DNA of 51,969 bases, taken from assembly GCF_002920635.1 (NCBI RefSeq), contig NZ_PQSR01000054.1:1-51969 (forward strand). Direction: 5' to 3'. Position 1 is the stretch's first letter. Each line of letters starts with the position of its first letter. The stretch comes from Streptomyces sp. Ru72. GTDB taxonomy: Bacteria > Actinomycetota > Actinomycetes > Streptomycetales > Streptomycetaceae. Made by a program: the position numbers and the translations under genes. This document shows positions 33,477 through 41,888 of the stretch, in pieces. The notes under the pieces are model-generated. The model made no database searches. It had not been told where the DNA came from and saw only the letters and a list, made by a program, of their open reading frames with translations.

Positions 33477-36400
33477 ATGCCCTCCGTGAGGGAAGTGAGC
33501 GCGGTGTCCGTCGCCTGGGACGACATCGGCGGTCTCGTCGATGCCCACGAGCGTTTTCTGGCCGGCGCGGGAGTCGACACAGACGTCCGGGTCTCGGTGC
33601 TCGAATCCTGGAAGCGGTGCAGGTCCGAAGGAGTGCAGCCGCACCGCCTCCTGGTGCCCTACGCCGCCGACCTGGCGCTGGACGACCGGCTTCTGCGCGC
33701 GGCAGACCCCGTCCTGAAAGGCCTGACGGCGTCACTGGCCAACGTGAGCATGGCGATCGCGTTCTGCGACGCGCGGGCCCACATGGTCCAGCGGCACGGC
33801 GGTGACCGGCGGCTGCGCCGGCGTCTCGACTCGGTGAACTTCGCCCCCGGCTTCGACGCCTCGGAACGGGCCGCGGGCACCAACGGCGTCGGTACGGCGC
33901 TGGCCGGCCGCAGTCCCATCTACGTCGTCGGCCGCGAGCACTTCGCCGACTGCCTGCAGCCGTTCGCCTGCGCGGGCTCGCCCATCCGCGACCCGCTCAG
34001 CGGGCGGATCGAGGCCGTCCTCGACCTCACCTGCCTGCGTGAGGACGGCGACCCCGCCATGCTTCGGCTGGTGCGGCAGGCCGCGCGCGACATCGAGGGG
34101 CGGCTGCTGGAACAGGCCACGGAACGGGAGCGGGCGCTGCTCGCCGCGTACCAGCGGGCCTGCCGCGACGCGGGCGGCGTACCCGCCTGGCCGCGGCAGC
34201 CCCGGCACGTGGGCGGCGGCGCGCTCGGCTTCGACGGCGACACCCTCACCCGTATCGACCTGGCCGTGCTGCGGGAGAAGGCCGAGGAACTGATCGCCTC
34301 GCCGCAGCGCACCCTTGACGAAGTGGCCCTGTCCGGTGGGCGCGTCGCCACGCTGCTGCGCCGCCAGGTCAGGGGAGCCGCCGGGGAGACGGGCGTGGTC
34401 GTGGAGGCCCGTGTCGCCGGGGGGCCGCACCTGCGCCATGTCGAACTCGCCCCGCAGGCGCAGCCGCTCGCTCCGCCGCAAGCGTTCGCTCCGCCGCAAA
34501 CGCTCGCAGCGCCGCAGTCGCTCGCGCCGCCGCAGACCGTTACGCCCGCCCTGCTCACCCCGCAGGCACCGCCGATCGCCACACCAGCACCGTCCCACGC
34601 CCCCGCGGGACACGACGGAGCCCCTCCGGTCGTCCTGCGCGCCGTGGCACCGCCGCCCCCGGCCACCGCGCCCGCGCCGCCCGAGGCCGCCCCCCAGCCC
34701 CGCACCGGGCCCGAGACGACCGCGGACGACGACGGTGCCGGCGCCGAGGGCTGGCTGCTGCTCGTCGGCGAGCCCGGCGTCGGCCGCCTGGCGGTCCTGG
34801 CCCGCAAGCGCCTGGAGCTGCTGCACGACGCAAGCGTGCGCATCGGCACCACCCTGGACGTCACCCGCACCGCGGAGGAGCTGGCGGAGGTGACCGTCCC
34901 CCGGTTCGCCGACCTGGTGGTCGTCGACCTGCCCGACACCGTGCTGCTCGGAGAGGAGCCGGGGCCGCTCGGCGGTCACACCCCGCTGCGCCGGGTCGCG
35001 CTCGGCAGCGTGCGCGAGGAACTGCCCGTGTACGGCATCGGCGACCTGGTCGAGTACGTGCCGTCCACCCCGCAGGTCCGCTGCCTGGAGACCGGGCAGT
35101 CCGTGCTCGAACCCGTCCTGTCCGAGGCCGACGGCTGGATCGCCCAGGACCCGGCGCGGTTCGGACGGGCACTGGCGAAGGGCATCCACTCCCTGATCAC
35201 CGTGCCCCTGCGGGCCCGCGGCACGATCCTCGGCGTGGTGAGCTTCTACCGCTCCGAGAAGCCCACCCCCTTCGAGGACGACGACCTCTCCCTCGCCCAG
35301 GAACTGGCCGCCCGCGCGGCGATCTCCATCGACAACGCCCGCCGCTACACGCGTGAGCACAACACCGCCCTCGCCCTGCAGCGCAGCCTGCTGCCCCGGG
35401 GCCGGCCCGAGCAGAACGCCGTCGAGGTCGCCTACCGCTACCTGCCCGCGCAGGCCGGGGTCGGCGGCGACTGGTTCGACGTCATCCCGCTGTCCGGCGC
35501 CCGGGTGGCCCTGGTGGTCGGCGACGTCGTCGGGCACGGACTGCACGCCGCGGCCACCATGGGCCGACTGCGCACCGCAGTGCACAACTTCTGCTCCCTG
35601 GACCTGCCGCCCGACGACCTCCTCACCCACCTCGACGACCTGGTCGGACGCCTGGACCGCGGCGAGGGCTGGGCTGTGGAGCCCACCTACCCGGACGCCG
35701 GGATCGTCGGCGCCACCTGTCTGTACGCCGTCTACGACCCGGTGTCCCGGCGGTGCACCCTCACCCGGGCCGGACACCCGGTCCCCGCGGTCGTCGGCCC
35801 GGACGGCAGCGTGGACTTCGTCGACCTGCCGTCGGGCCCGCCGCTCGGGCTCGGCGGGACGCCGTTCGAGATGGTCGAGCTGGAGCTGGCCGAGGGCAGC
35901 CAACTGGTGCTCTACACCGACGGTCTGATCGAGGACCGGGTCCGGGACATCGACACCGGCCTGGACAAGCTCCGCAGCGTCCTGGCCTGCCCCGGCCGCG
36001 CGCCGGAGGACACCTGCGAGGCCGTCCTCGACGCCCTGCTCCCGTCCCGGCCGAGCGACGACGTGGCGCTGCTGGTGGCCCGGACGCACGCGCTCGGCCC
36101 GGAGCGGGTCGCCGAGTGGGAGTTCCCCAGCGATCCGGCGGTCGTCTCCCGCGCACGGGAGGCGGTCACCGGCCAGATGGCCGCCTGGGGCCTGGACGAA
36201 CTCGGCTACACCACCGAGCTGGTCGCCAGCGAGCTGGTCACCAACGCCATCCGGCACGCCACCGGCCCCGTCCAGCTGCGCCTCCTTCGGGACCGTGCGC
36301 TGATCTGCGAGGTCTCCGACGGCAGCAGCACCTCGCCCCGGCTGCGGCGTGCCCGCAACGAGGACGAGGGCGGGCGCGGACTGTTCCTCGTCGCGCAGCT

Positions 36401-36482
36401 CACCGAGCGCTGGGGGACCCGCTACACCACCGACGGCAAGATCATCTGGACCGAACAGTCCCTGGAACAGCCCCTGTCCTGA
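33477..36482 (+). CDS. AcoR-like GAF / GAF / PP2C (SpoIIE) phosphatase / HATPase fusion regulator
   Basis: A 1001-residue cytoplasmic regulator. Residues about 40-230 resemble the sensor part of acetoin-type activators (ESWKRCRSEGVQPHR, AAGTNGVGTALAGRSPIYVVG). A linker at about 325-425 is built from repeated A-P-P-Q units. A second GAF covers about 435-610. The PP2C/SpoIIE domain at about 640-850 keeps its metal aspartates (GVGGDWFDV, VGDVVGHG, YTDGLIED). An RsbW-like HATPase at about 870-990 has ELVASELVTNAIRHA and EGGRGLFLVAQL. It could act as both kinase and phosphatase on an anti-anti-sigma protein. It is divergent from the PQQ operon. The ATG at 33477 has AAAGGG upstream. Confidence 0.87.
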   Translation: MPSVREVSAVSVAWDDIGGLVDAHERFLAGAGVDTDVRVSVLESWKRCRSEGVQPHRLLVPYAADLALDDRLLRAADPVLKGLTASLANVSMAIAFCDARAHMVQRHGGDRRLRRRLDSVNFAPGFDASERAAGTNGVGTALAGRSPIYVVGREHFADCLQPFACAGSPIRDPLSGRIEAVLDLTCLREDGDPAMLRLVRQAARDIEGRLLEQATERERALLAAYQRACRDAGGVPAWPRQPRHVGGGALGFDGDTLTRIDLAVLREKAEELIASPQRTLDEVALSGGRVATLLRRQVRGAAGETGVVVEARVAGGPHLRHVELAPQAQPLAPPQAFAPPQTLAAPQSLAPPQTVTPALLTPQAPPIATPAPSHAPAGHDGAPPVVLRAVAPPPPATAPAPPEAAPQPRTGPETTADDDGAGAEGWLLLVGEPGVGRLAVLARKRLELLHDASVRIGTTLDVTRTAEELAEVTVPRFADLVVVDLPDTVLLGEEPGPLGGHTPLRRVALGSVREELPVYGIGDLVEYVPSTPQVRCLETGQSVLEPVLSEADGWIAQDPARFGRALAKGIHSLITVPLRARGTILGVVSFYRSEKPTPFEDDDLSLAQELAARAAISIDNARRYTREHNTALALQRSLLPRGRPEQNAVEVAYRYLPAQAGVGGDWFDVIPLSGARVALVVGDVVGHGLHAAATMGRLRTAVHNFCSLDLPPDDLLTHLDDLVGRLDRGEGWAVEPTYPDAGIVGATCLYAVYDPVSRRCTLTRAGHPVPAVVGPDGSVDFVDLPSGPPLGLGGTPFEMVELELAEGSQLVLYTDGLIEDRVRDIDTGLDKLRSVLACPGRAPEDTCEAVLDALLPSRPSDDVALLVARTHALGPERVAEWEFPSDPAVVSRAREAVTGQMAAWGLDELGYTTELVASELVTNAIRHATGPVQLRLLRDRALICEVSDGSSTSPRLRRARNEDEGGRGLFLVAQLTERWGTRYTTDGKIIWTEQSLEQPLS

Positions 36483-36610
36483 CCGCCCTCCGCGACCGCC
36501 GTCCACGGTGGCCCCGCTTCCGTTAGAGTCGCTGCCGGGCGTGCCCCCACGGCGGGCGGTCCTGGTGAAGGCGCAGGTCAGGCGCAGGTCAGTCGGTGGT
36601 TGGGGGCAGT

Positions 36611-36859
36611 ATGCGTTTGAGGGTGGAGTTCACGACCGAGCCCTTCGACCTCGATGAGGCGCCCGCGCACGCGCTGGTGGCCCGCGATGTCATCGGGTCC
36701 GCCGATCTGGACGCCGTGGATGTCGGACCGTTCGGCAACACCGCGGAGGGCCGCGCCGACGCCGTGCTCACGGCCGTCGACGCACTGCTGCGCAAGACCC
36801 TCCAGGCCGGGGCCACGCGGATCTCGCTGCAGGTCAACGTGATCGGGGAGGGCAAGTGA
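36611..36859 (+). CDS. small MTH1187/thiamine-binding-like protein
   Basis: An 82-residue protein whose order of strands and helices (LRVEFTTEPFDLDE, VGPFGNTAEGRADAVLTAVDALLRKTLQAGATRISLQVNV) fits the MTH1187/YkoF-like ferredoxin-fold family, some members of which bind thiamine. Family assignment is from pattern only. The ATG at 36611 follows GGGGG. It overlaps the next gene by four bases, so both are probably made together. Confidence 0.68.
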   Translation: MRLRVEFTTEPFDLDEAPAHALVARDVIGSADLDAVDVGPFGNTAEGRADAVLTAVDALLRKTLQAGATRISLQVNVIGEGK

Positions 36860-37224
36860 CCGGCACCGGGGACGAGCCGTTCATCACGGCCGTGAAACCG
36901 CTGGTCGACGCCATGGGGGGTGAGATGCTGCCCCCGGACCAGGCCGGCCCCGACGACGTGGTGCTCGTCTGGGAGGGTGCCGACGTCGTCGCCGTACGCC
37001 TGCCGCAGCTCGCCGACTCGCTGGATCACATCCTGGCCGCCATGGAGCGCAAGCGTGGCAAGCCCCTGTCCGAACTGGACCGCAAGGCCAAGCAGGAGGT
37101 CGTACGGACCCTGGAGGCGCGCGGCGCCTTCTCCGTGCGCCACGGGGTGGAGACCGTCGCCGGCGCGCTCGGCGTCAGCCGGTTCACCGTCTACAACTAC
37201 CTCAATCGCGAGAAGGAGTCCTGA
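36856..37224 (+). CDS. DauR/YheO-type helix-turn-helix regulator (small)
   Basis: A 122-residue protein whose C-terminal 60 residues match the HTH found at the end of YheO/DauR regulators (LSELDRKAKQEVVRTLEARGAFSVRHGVETVAGALGVSRFTVYNYLN). The N-terminal part (residues 1-60) is too short for the usual PAS-like sensor. It lies directly upstream of the urate operon, separated by a gap with a palindromic site, so it is a candidate regulator of uricase genes. The start is GTG 36856, overlapping the preceding gene (GTGA). Confidence 0.78.
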   Translation: MTGTGDEPFITAVKPLVDAMGGEMLPPDQAGPDDVVLVWEGADVVAVRLPQLADSLDHILAAMERKRGKPLSELDRKAKQEVVRTLEARGAFSVRHGVETVAGALGVSRFTVYNYLNREKES

Positions 37225-37294
37225 CGGGCCCCCGTGCCGGTGAGCGGCTCGACACGCCGGTGAGCGGTTCACCCCGCCATGTCCCGCCGAATTT

Positions 37295-37309
37295 TCAACA
37301 AACTGTTGA
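37295..37309. promoter_or_regulatory. palindromic operator before the urate operon (TCAACA-AAC-TGTTGA)
   Basis: A perfect 6-3-6 palindrome overlaps a TTGACC -35-like hexamer (37306-37311); TTAGCT lies 18 bp further on. A repressor bound here would block the promoter. The HTH protein immediately upstream is a candidate ligand. Confidence 0.6.
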
Positions 37310-37375
37310 CCGCGTGTGGGTGGAGGGCGTTAGCTGTTCGCAGCCCGCTCAAGGACCGAGGCCACGGAGGCACCC

Positions 37376-37894
37376 GTGACGTCCACTCCCACGCCGCTGG
37401 GCCTGGCCCGCTTCAACACCCTGGAAGAACCCGCGGCCCGCACCGCCCTTCACGAGGTGTGCGCGTCCACGGCCTGGGCCGCTCGGCTGCTCGCCGGGCG
37501 CCCCTACGCCACCGCCGAGGACCTGTACGCCGCGAACGACGCCGCCATGACGGAGATGACCACCGCGGATCTCGCGCAGGCCATGGCCGGGCACCCGCCG
37601 ATCGGCCGGCCGAAGCCGGGTGACCCCGCCTCGGCATGGGAGCAGCGGGGCATGGACGGCGCCTCCGACGAGCTCAAGGCGGAGATGCTCGAGCTGAACC
37701 TGGCGTACCAGGAGAAGTTCGGCCATGTCTTCCTGATCTGCGCGACCGGCAGGACCGGCGAGCAGATGAGGGACGCGGTCAAGGAGCGGATCGGCAACGC
37801 GCCGGAGCGGGAACGGGAGATCGTCCGCAGCGAACTGGGCAAGATCAACCGCATCCGGCTGGCACGCATCGTCGAAGAGGGCGACAACGCATGA
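37376..37894 (+). CDS. uraD: 2-oxo-4-hydroxy-4-carboxy-5-ureidoimidazoline decarboxylase
   Basis: A 172-residue OHCU decarboxylase that performs the last step from urate to S-allantoin. It shows the family pattern ARFNTLEEPAARTALHEVCASTAWAARLLAGRPY, the catalytic His in AGHPPIG, and YQEKFGHVFLICATGRT. The GTG at 37376 has GGAGG 5 nt upstream. It overlaps the HIU hydrolase by four bases. It is the first gene of the urate operon. Confidence 0.95.
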   Translation: MTSTPTPLGLARFNTLEEPAARTALHEVCASTAWAARLLAGRPYATAEDLYAANDAAMTEMTTADLAQAMAGHPPIGRPKPGDPASAWEQRGMDGASDELKAEMLELNLAYQEKFGHVFLICATGRTGEQMRDAVKERIGNAPEREREIVRSELGKINRIRLARIVEEGDNA

Positions 37895-38298
37895 GCAACC
37901 GCACCACCGCATCCGTGTCCACGCACATCCTGGACACCAGCGTCGGCCGCCCCGCGACGGGCGTCGCCGTCCGCCTCGCAGCCCGCCCCGGCCGGGACGC
38001 GGACTGGCAGGCGCTCGGCGGCTCCGCGACCGATGCGGACGGCCGGTGCAAGGACCTTCCGGCCCTGCCGGAGGGGACGACCCAGGTACGGCTCGACTTC
38101 GCGGTCGAGGCGTACTTCGAGAGGTCCGACAAGAAGCAAGCCGATGCGCAGCAGGACGCCCCCGCGAATCGGGACAGCGGTGCGCGAGGAGCGTTCTTCC
38201 CGGAGGTGACGGTCACGTTCGCCGTCGTGCCGGGGGAGCACTACCACGTACCGCTGCTGCTCACCCCGTTCGGCTACTCCGTTTACCGAGGGAGCTAG
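37891..38298 (+). CDS. uraH: 5-hydroxyisourate hydrolase
   Basis: A 135-residue transthyretin-like hydrolase that opens 5-hydroxyisourate to OHCU. It has the N-terminal SVSTHILDTSVGRPA, an active-site His in the HYHVPLLLTPFGYS block and the diagnostic C-terminal YRGS. It carries an extra charged loop of about 20 residues (SDKKQADAQQDAPANRD region, residues about 80-97) compared with the usual length of about 110-115. The ATG at 37891 overlaps uraD. Confidence 0.95.
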   Translation: MSNRTTASVSTHILDTSVGRPATGVAVRLAARPGRDADWQALGGSATDADGRCKDLPALPEGTTQVRLDFAVEAYFERSDKKQADAQQDAPANRDSGARGAFFPEVTVTFAVVPGEHYHVPLLLTPFGYSVYRGS

Positions 38299-38303
38299 CA
38301 CAC

Positions 38304-39224
38304 ATGGCAGCAGTCAATCCCCGCCCGGGCCGCCCCGTGCTCGGGCAGAACCAGTACGGCAAGGCCGAGAACCGGGTCGTCAGGATCACGCGGGACGGCG
38401 CCACCCACCACATCAAGGACCTCAACGTCTCGGTGTCGCTGAGCGGAGACATGGAGGAGGTCCACTACTCGGGCTCCAACGCCAACGTGCTGCCGACCGA
38501 CACCACCAAGAACACGGTGTACGCGTTCGCCAAGGAGCACGGCGTCGACTCCGCCGAGCAGTTCGGCATCCACCTCGCCCGCCACTTCGTGACCTCGCAG
38601 GAGCCGATCCACCGGGCCCGCATCCGCATCGAGGAGTACGCCTGGGACCGGATCGGGCACTCGGGAAAGGGCGCGCACTCTTTCGTCCGCACGGGCCAGG
38701 AGACCCGCCTGACGCAGATCACCTACGACGGCTCGTCCTGGGAGGTGGTCTCCGGCCTGAAGGACCTGACGGTGATGAACTCCACCGACTCGGAGTTCTG
38801 GGGCTACGTCAAGGACAGGTACACGACGTTGCCCGAGGCCCACGACCGCATCCTGGCCACCTCCGTCACCGGCCGCTGGCGCTTCAACTGGACCGATGAC
38901 GCCCAGGAGGCGCCGGACTGGGAGACGTCCTACGAGGAGACGAAGAAGCACCTGCTCCAGGCCTTCGCCGAGACCTACTCCCTCTCGTTGCAGCAGACCC
39001 TGTACCAGATGGGCGCCCGCATCATCGAGCATCGCGCCGAGATCGACGAGGTCCGCTTCTCGCTCCCGAACAAGCACCACTTCCTGGTGGACCTGGAGCC
39101 GTTCGGGCTGAAGAACGACAACGAGGTGTACTTCGCCGCCGACCGCCCCTACGGCCTGATCGAGGCCACCGTCCTGCGGGACGGGTGCGAGGCGCGGATC
39201 CCGGTGGACCTCACCAACCTGTGA
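38304..39224 (+). CDS. pucL: urate oxidase (uricase)
   Basis: A 306-residue cofactor-free uricase oxidising urate to 5-hydroxyisourate. Key motifs are GQNQYGKAENRVVRI (catalytic Lys), NVLPTDTTKNTVYAFAK (catalytic Thr), GLKDLTVMNSTDSEFWGY, SLQQTLYQMG and LPNKHHFLVDLEPFGLKNDNEVYFAADRPYGLIEATV. The ATG at 38304 is only 6 bp after the HIU hydrolase, as expected for consecutive steps. Confidence 0.96.
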   Translation: MAAVNPRPGRPVLGQNQYGKAENRVVRITRDGATHHIKDLNVSVSLSGDMEEVHYSGSNANVLPTDTTKNTVYAFAKEHGVDSAEQFGIHLARHFVTSQEPIHRARIRIEEYAWDRIGHSGKGAHSFVRTGQETRLTQITYDGSSWEVVSGLKDLTVMNSTDSEFWGYVKDRYTTLPEAHDRILATSVTGRWRFNWTDDAQEAPDWETSYEETKKHLLQAFAETYSLSLQQTLYQMGARIIEHRAEIDEVRFSLPNKHHFLVDLEPFGLKNDNEVYFAADRPYGLIEATVLRDGCEARIPVDLTNL

Positions 39225-39244
39225 CGGAAGCGAGAACCACGACC

Positions 39245-40621
39245 ATGACAGCCCAGCGCATCGTCATCGAGAACTGCGCCCTCGCGACCGTCGACGCGCA
39301 CGACACCGAGTACGCGAGCGGACACGTCGTCATCGCCGGCAACCGCATCGAGGCGGTCGGTCCGGGCGCCGCCCCCGAGGGCCTGGAGAACGTCGTGCGC
39401 CGCATCGACGCGACGGGCCACCTCGTCACCCCGGGCCTGGTCAACACCCATCACCACTTCTATCAGTGGATCACCCGGGGCCTGGCCACCGACCACAACC
39501 TGTTCGACTGGCTCGTCGCGCTGTACCCGACGTGGGCGCGCATCGACGAGCCCATGGTGTACGCGGCGGCCCAGGGATCGCTCGCGATGATGGCCCGCGG
39601 CGGCGTCACCACCGCCATGGACCACCACTACGTCTTCCCGAGGGGCTCCGGCGACCTGTCCGGCGCGATCATCCGGGCCGCCCGCGAGATGGGCGTCCGC
39701 TTCACCCTCGCCCGAGGCTCGATGGACCGGGGCGAGTCCGACGGCGGCCTGCCGCCGGACTTCGCCGTCGAGACGCTTCAGGACGCGCTGGCCGCCACGG
39801 AGGCGACCGTCGACGAGCACCACGACTCCTCCTTCGACGCCATGACGCAGGTGGCCGTGGCGCCCTGCTCGCCCTTCTCGGTGTCGACCGAACTCCTGCG
39901 GCAGGGAGCGGAGCTGGCGCGCAGAAAGGGCGTGCGGCTGCACACCCACGGCTCGGAGACGGTGGAGGAGGAGAAGTTCTGCCACGAGCTGTTCGGCATG
40001 GGCCCGACCGACTACTTCGAGTCCACCGGCTGGCTCGGCGAGGACGTGTGGATGGCGCACTGCGTCCACATGAACGACTCCGACATCGCCGCCTTCGCCC
40101 GGACCAGGACGGGGGTCGCCCACTGCCCGTCCTCCAACGCCCGCCTGGCCGCCGGTATCGCCCGCGTACCCGACATGCTCGCCGCCGGTGTCCCGGTCGG
40201 CCTCGGTGTGGACGGCACCGCCTCCAACGAGTCCGGCGAACTCCACACCGAACTTCGCAACGCGCTCCTCATCAATCGCCTCGGCTCCCACCGGGAAGCC
40301 GCCCTGAACGCCCGGCAGGCGCTGCGCCTCGGCACCTACGGCGGCGCCCGAGTGCTGGGCCGCGCACGGGAGATCGGCTCCCTCGAGCCGGGCAAGCTGG
40401 CCGACCTGGTGCTGTGGCGGATGGACACGCTCGCCCACTCCTCGATCGCCGATCCGGTGACGGCGCTGGTCTTCGGCGCGGCGGCACCGGTCACCGCCTC
40501 CTTCGTCGACGGCCGCCAGATCGTGGAGGACGGCAGGCTGCTGACCGCCGACGAGGACGCCATCGCCCGCTCCACGCGACACGAGGCCCGGCGCCTGGCT
40601 GGGATCGCCGAACGGGGCTGA
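39245..40621 (+). CDS. 8-oxoguanine deaminase (amidohydrolase)
   Basis: A 458-residue metal-dependent amidohydrolase of the TIM-barrel type. The metal ligands are in PGLVNTHHHFYQW, LHTHGSETVEEEKF, WMAHCVHMND and LGVDGTASNES. The closest matches by pattern are 8-oxoguanine deaminases, which make urate from 8-oxoguanine and so feed uricase. A general guanine deaminase is the alternative. The ATG at 39245 lies 20 bp after uricase; the longer frame starting inside uricase is rejected. It is the last gene of the urate operon. Confidence 0.88.
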   Translation: MTAQRIVIENCALATVDAHDTEYASGHVVIAGNRIEAVGPGAAPEGLENVVRRIDATGHLVTPGLVNTHHHFYQWITRGLATDHNLFDWLVALYPTWARIDEPMVYAAAQGSLAMMARGGVTTAMDHHYVFPRGSGDLSGAIIRAAREMGVRFTLARGSMDRGESDGGLPPDFAVETLQDALAATEATVDEHHDSSFDAMTQVAVAPCSPFSVSTELLRQGAELARRKGVRLHTHGSETVEEEKFCHELFGMGPTDYFESTGWLGEDVWMAHCVHMNDSDIAAFARTRTGVAHCPSSNARLAAGIARVPDMLAAGVPVGLGVDGTASNESGELHTELRNALLINRLGSHREAALNARQALRLGTYGGARVLGRAREIGSLEPGKLADLVLWRMDTLAHSSIADPVTALVFGAAAPVTASFVDGRQIVEDGRLLTADEDAIARSTRHEARRLAGIAERG

Positions 40622-40693
40622 CCCGCCGTCGAGGACTCCGGCCGGGAGGGACGGCTCCCGGCCGGTGGCCGTGACCCCGAACGGGGTGACGGC

Positions 40694-40737
40694 GACCGTC
40701 CCCGGGGCGCGCAGGGACGTGCGCGCCCCGGACGGTC
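40694..40737. terminator. long hairpin between the urate operon and the convergent thioesterase
   Basis: A stem of about 17-19 bp (40694-40712 with 40721-40737, two bulged bases) and an 8-nt loop lie between convergent genes, so it probably ends transcription from both sides. Confidence 0.75.
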
Positions 40738-40783
40738 TCGGCAAGGGGGAGCGGGTCTCAGCTGGACGCCGAGGCCCCGGCGC

Positions 40784-41206
40784 TCACAGGCCGAACAGCT
40801 CCGGCCTGCCCGCCAGTGCCCGGAAGCAGCCCTGCGGGTCGGCCACCAGCCTGCGCTCCTCGAGGTCCAGCAGGCCGCCGACCGAGGCTATTTCGGCGGA
40901 GACGGTGCCGTCCGTCTTCCGTATGGCCTGCGCGATCCGGAACGTCTTGCCCCCGGCCCACTCGAAGGCGCACGTCACCTCGACCTCGTCGCCCGCGCGC
41001 AGCTCCCGCAGATAGCGGATGGTCGTCTCCAGGACCACGGGGCCGACACCCTTGGACAGCAACTCGGACTGGCCCACGCCGGCCTCCTGGAGCGCACACC
41101 AGCGGGCGTGTTCCGCATACTGCAGGTAGACGCTCTGGTTGAGGTGTCCCAGGGCGTCGGTCTCGTAGCCCCGGACGGTGACCCGGACGGAAAACGGCTC
41201 GCTCAC
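40784..41206 (-). CDS. acyl-CoA thioesterase (4HBT hotdog fold)
   Basis: A 140-residue hotdog-fold protein of the YbgC/4-hydroxybenzoyl-CoA thioesterase type. The active-site loop VRGYETDALGHLNQSVYLQYAEHARW includes the catalytic Asp and is followed by VVLETTIRYLRELRAGDEVEVTCAFEW. It hydrolyses an acyl-CoA of unknown chain type. The GTG at 41206 follows AAGGGGA. It lies 52 bp downstream of the next gene on its strand and may be co-transcribed. Confidence 0.88.
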   Translation of the reverse strand: MSEPFSVRVTVRGYETDALGHLNQSVYLQYAEHARWCALQEAGVGQSELLSKGVGPVVLETTIRYLRELRAGDEVEVTCAFEWAGGKTFRIAQAIRKTDGTVSAEIASVGGLLDLEERRLVADPQGCFRALAGRPELFGL

Positions 41207-41258
41207 GGCTTCCCCTTCTTCAACTCCACGGTCAGGACCACCGATCCTGGCATGCCCC

Positions 41259-41888
41259 TCACACCCGCCGCGGGGACGCCAGCAGATAACGGGCCCGTGT
41301 CCGCTGCTCGTTGTGCTCGCTCACCTGCCAGCCCGCCTGCTCCAGCGTGGCCGCGCAGGCGCGCAGTGCCGTGAGGTCCGGCTCGTGCACCGCGACCGCC
41401 TCCGGCTGCGGGGTCCCGCGCACCCGGTAGCCGGAGGCGAGGTCGCCGGTCGCGGGCCGGTGCCCGGCCGCCTCCAGGGCGAGCGCGGCGGCCCGCACCA
41501 GATGCTGCCGCTCCCAGCCGCACGGGCGGTCCGTGGCGCCGTCCGGATTGGTCATCCGGCGCAGCTCCAGCAACCCCTGCCAGGCGACGTGCACCTCGCG
41601 CCTCCGGGCGGGACCCGCGTCCTGGGCCTCCTCGCCGCCGACCCGCGCTGCGAACACACCCGAGTCCGCCGCGGCCGGGGCGCCCGGGCCCGCTTCCTCG
41701 GCGGGCGTCTGCCGTATGCGATGCCCCGCCGGGGTCAGGAAGTGGTCGTGCGGCGGACGCGGGTGCCGGAAGGCCAGCCCCCGCTTCACCAGCGCCGCCA
41801 ACTGGGCATCCGTCCCCCGCAGCCGCCCGGTCACGGGATCGGCGGCCTCGATCAGGCGCCGCTGCGCGGCGGTCGGCGGTCGGATCAC
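41259..41888 (-). CDS. hypothetical protein
   Basis: A 209-residue cytoplasmic protein that I do not recognise. It opens with PPTAAQRRLIEAADPVTGRLRGTDAQLAALVKRGLAFRHP, which reads like a winged-helix segment with a following ITPAGHRI-like beta hairpin (FLTPAGHRIR). The second half (LVRAAALALEAAGHRPATGDLASGYRVRGTPQ, then LRACAATLEQAGWQVSEHN) looks like an alpha/beta module. The GTG at 41888 overlaps the phosphatase stop (GTGA), so the two are coupled. Confidence 0.75.
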   Translation of the reverse strand: MIRPPTAAQRRLIEAADPVTGRLRGTDAQLAALVKRGLAFRHPRPPHDHFLTPAGHRIRQTPAEEAGPGAPAAADSGVFAARVGGEEAQDAGPARRREVHVAWQGLLELRRMTNPDGATDRPCGWERQHLVRAAALALEAAGHRPATGDLASGYRVRGTPQPEAVAVHEPDLTALRACAATLEQAGWQVSEHNEQRTRARYLLASPRRV

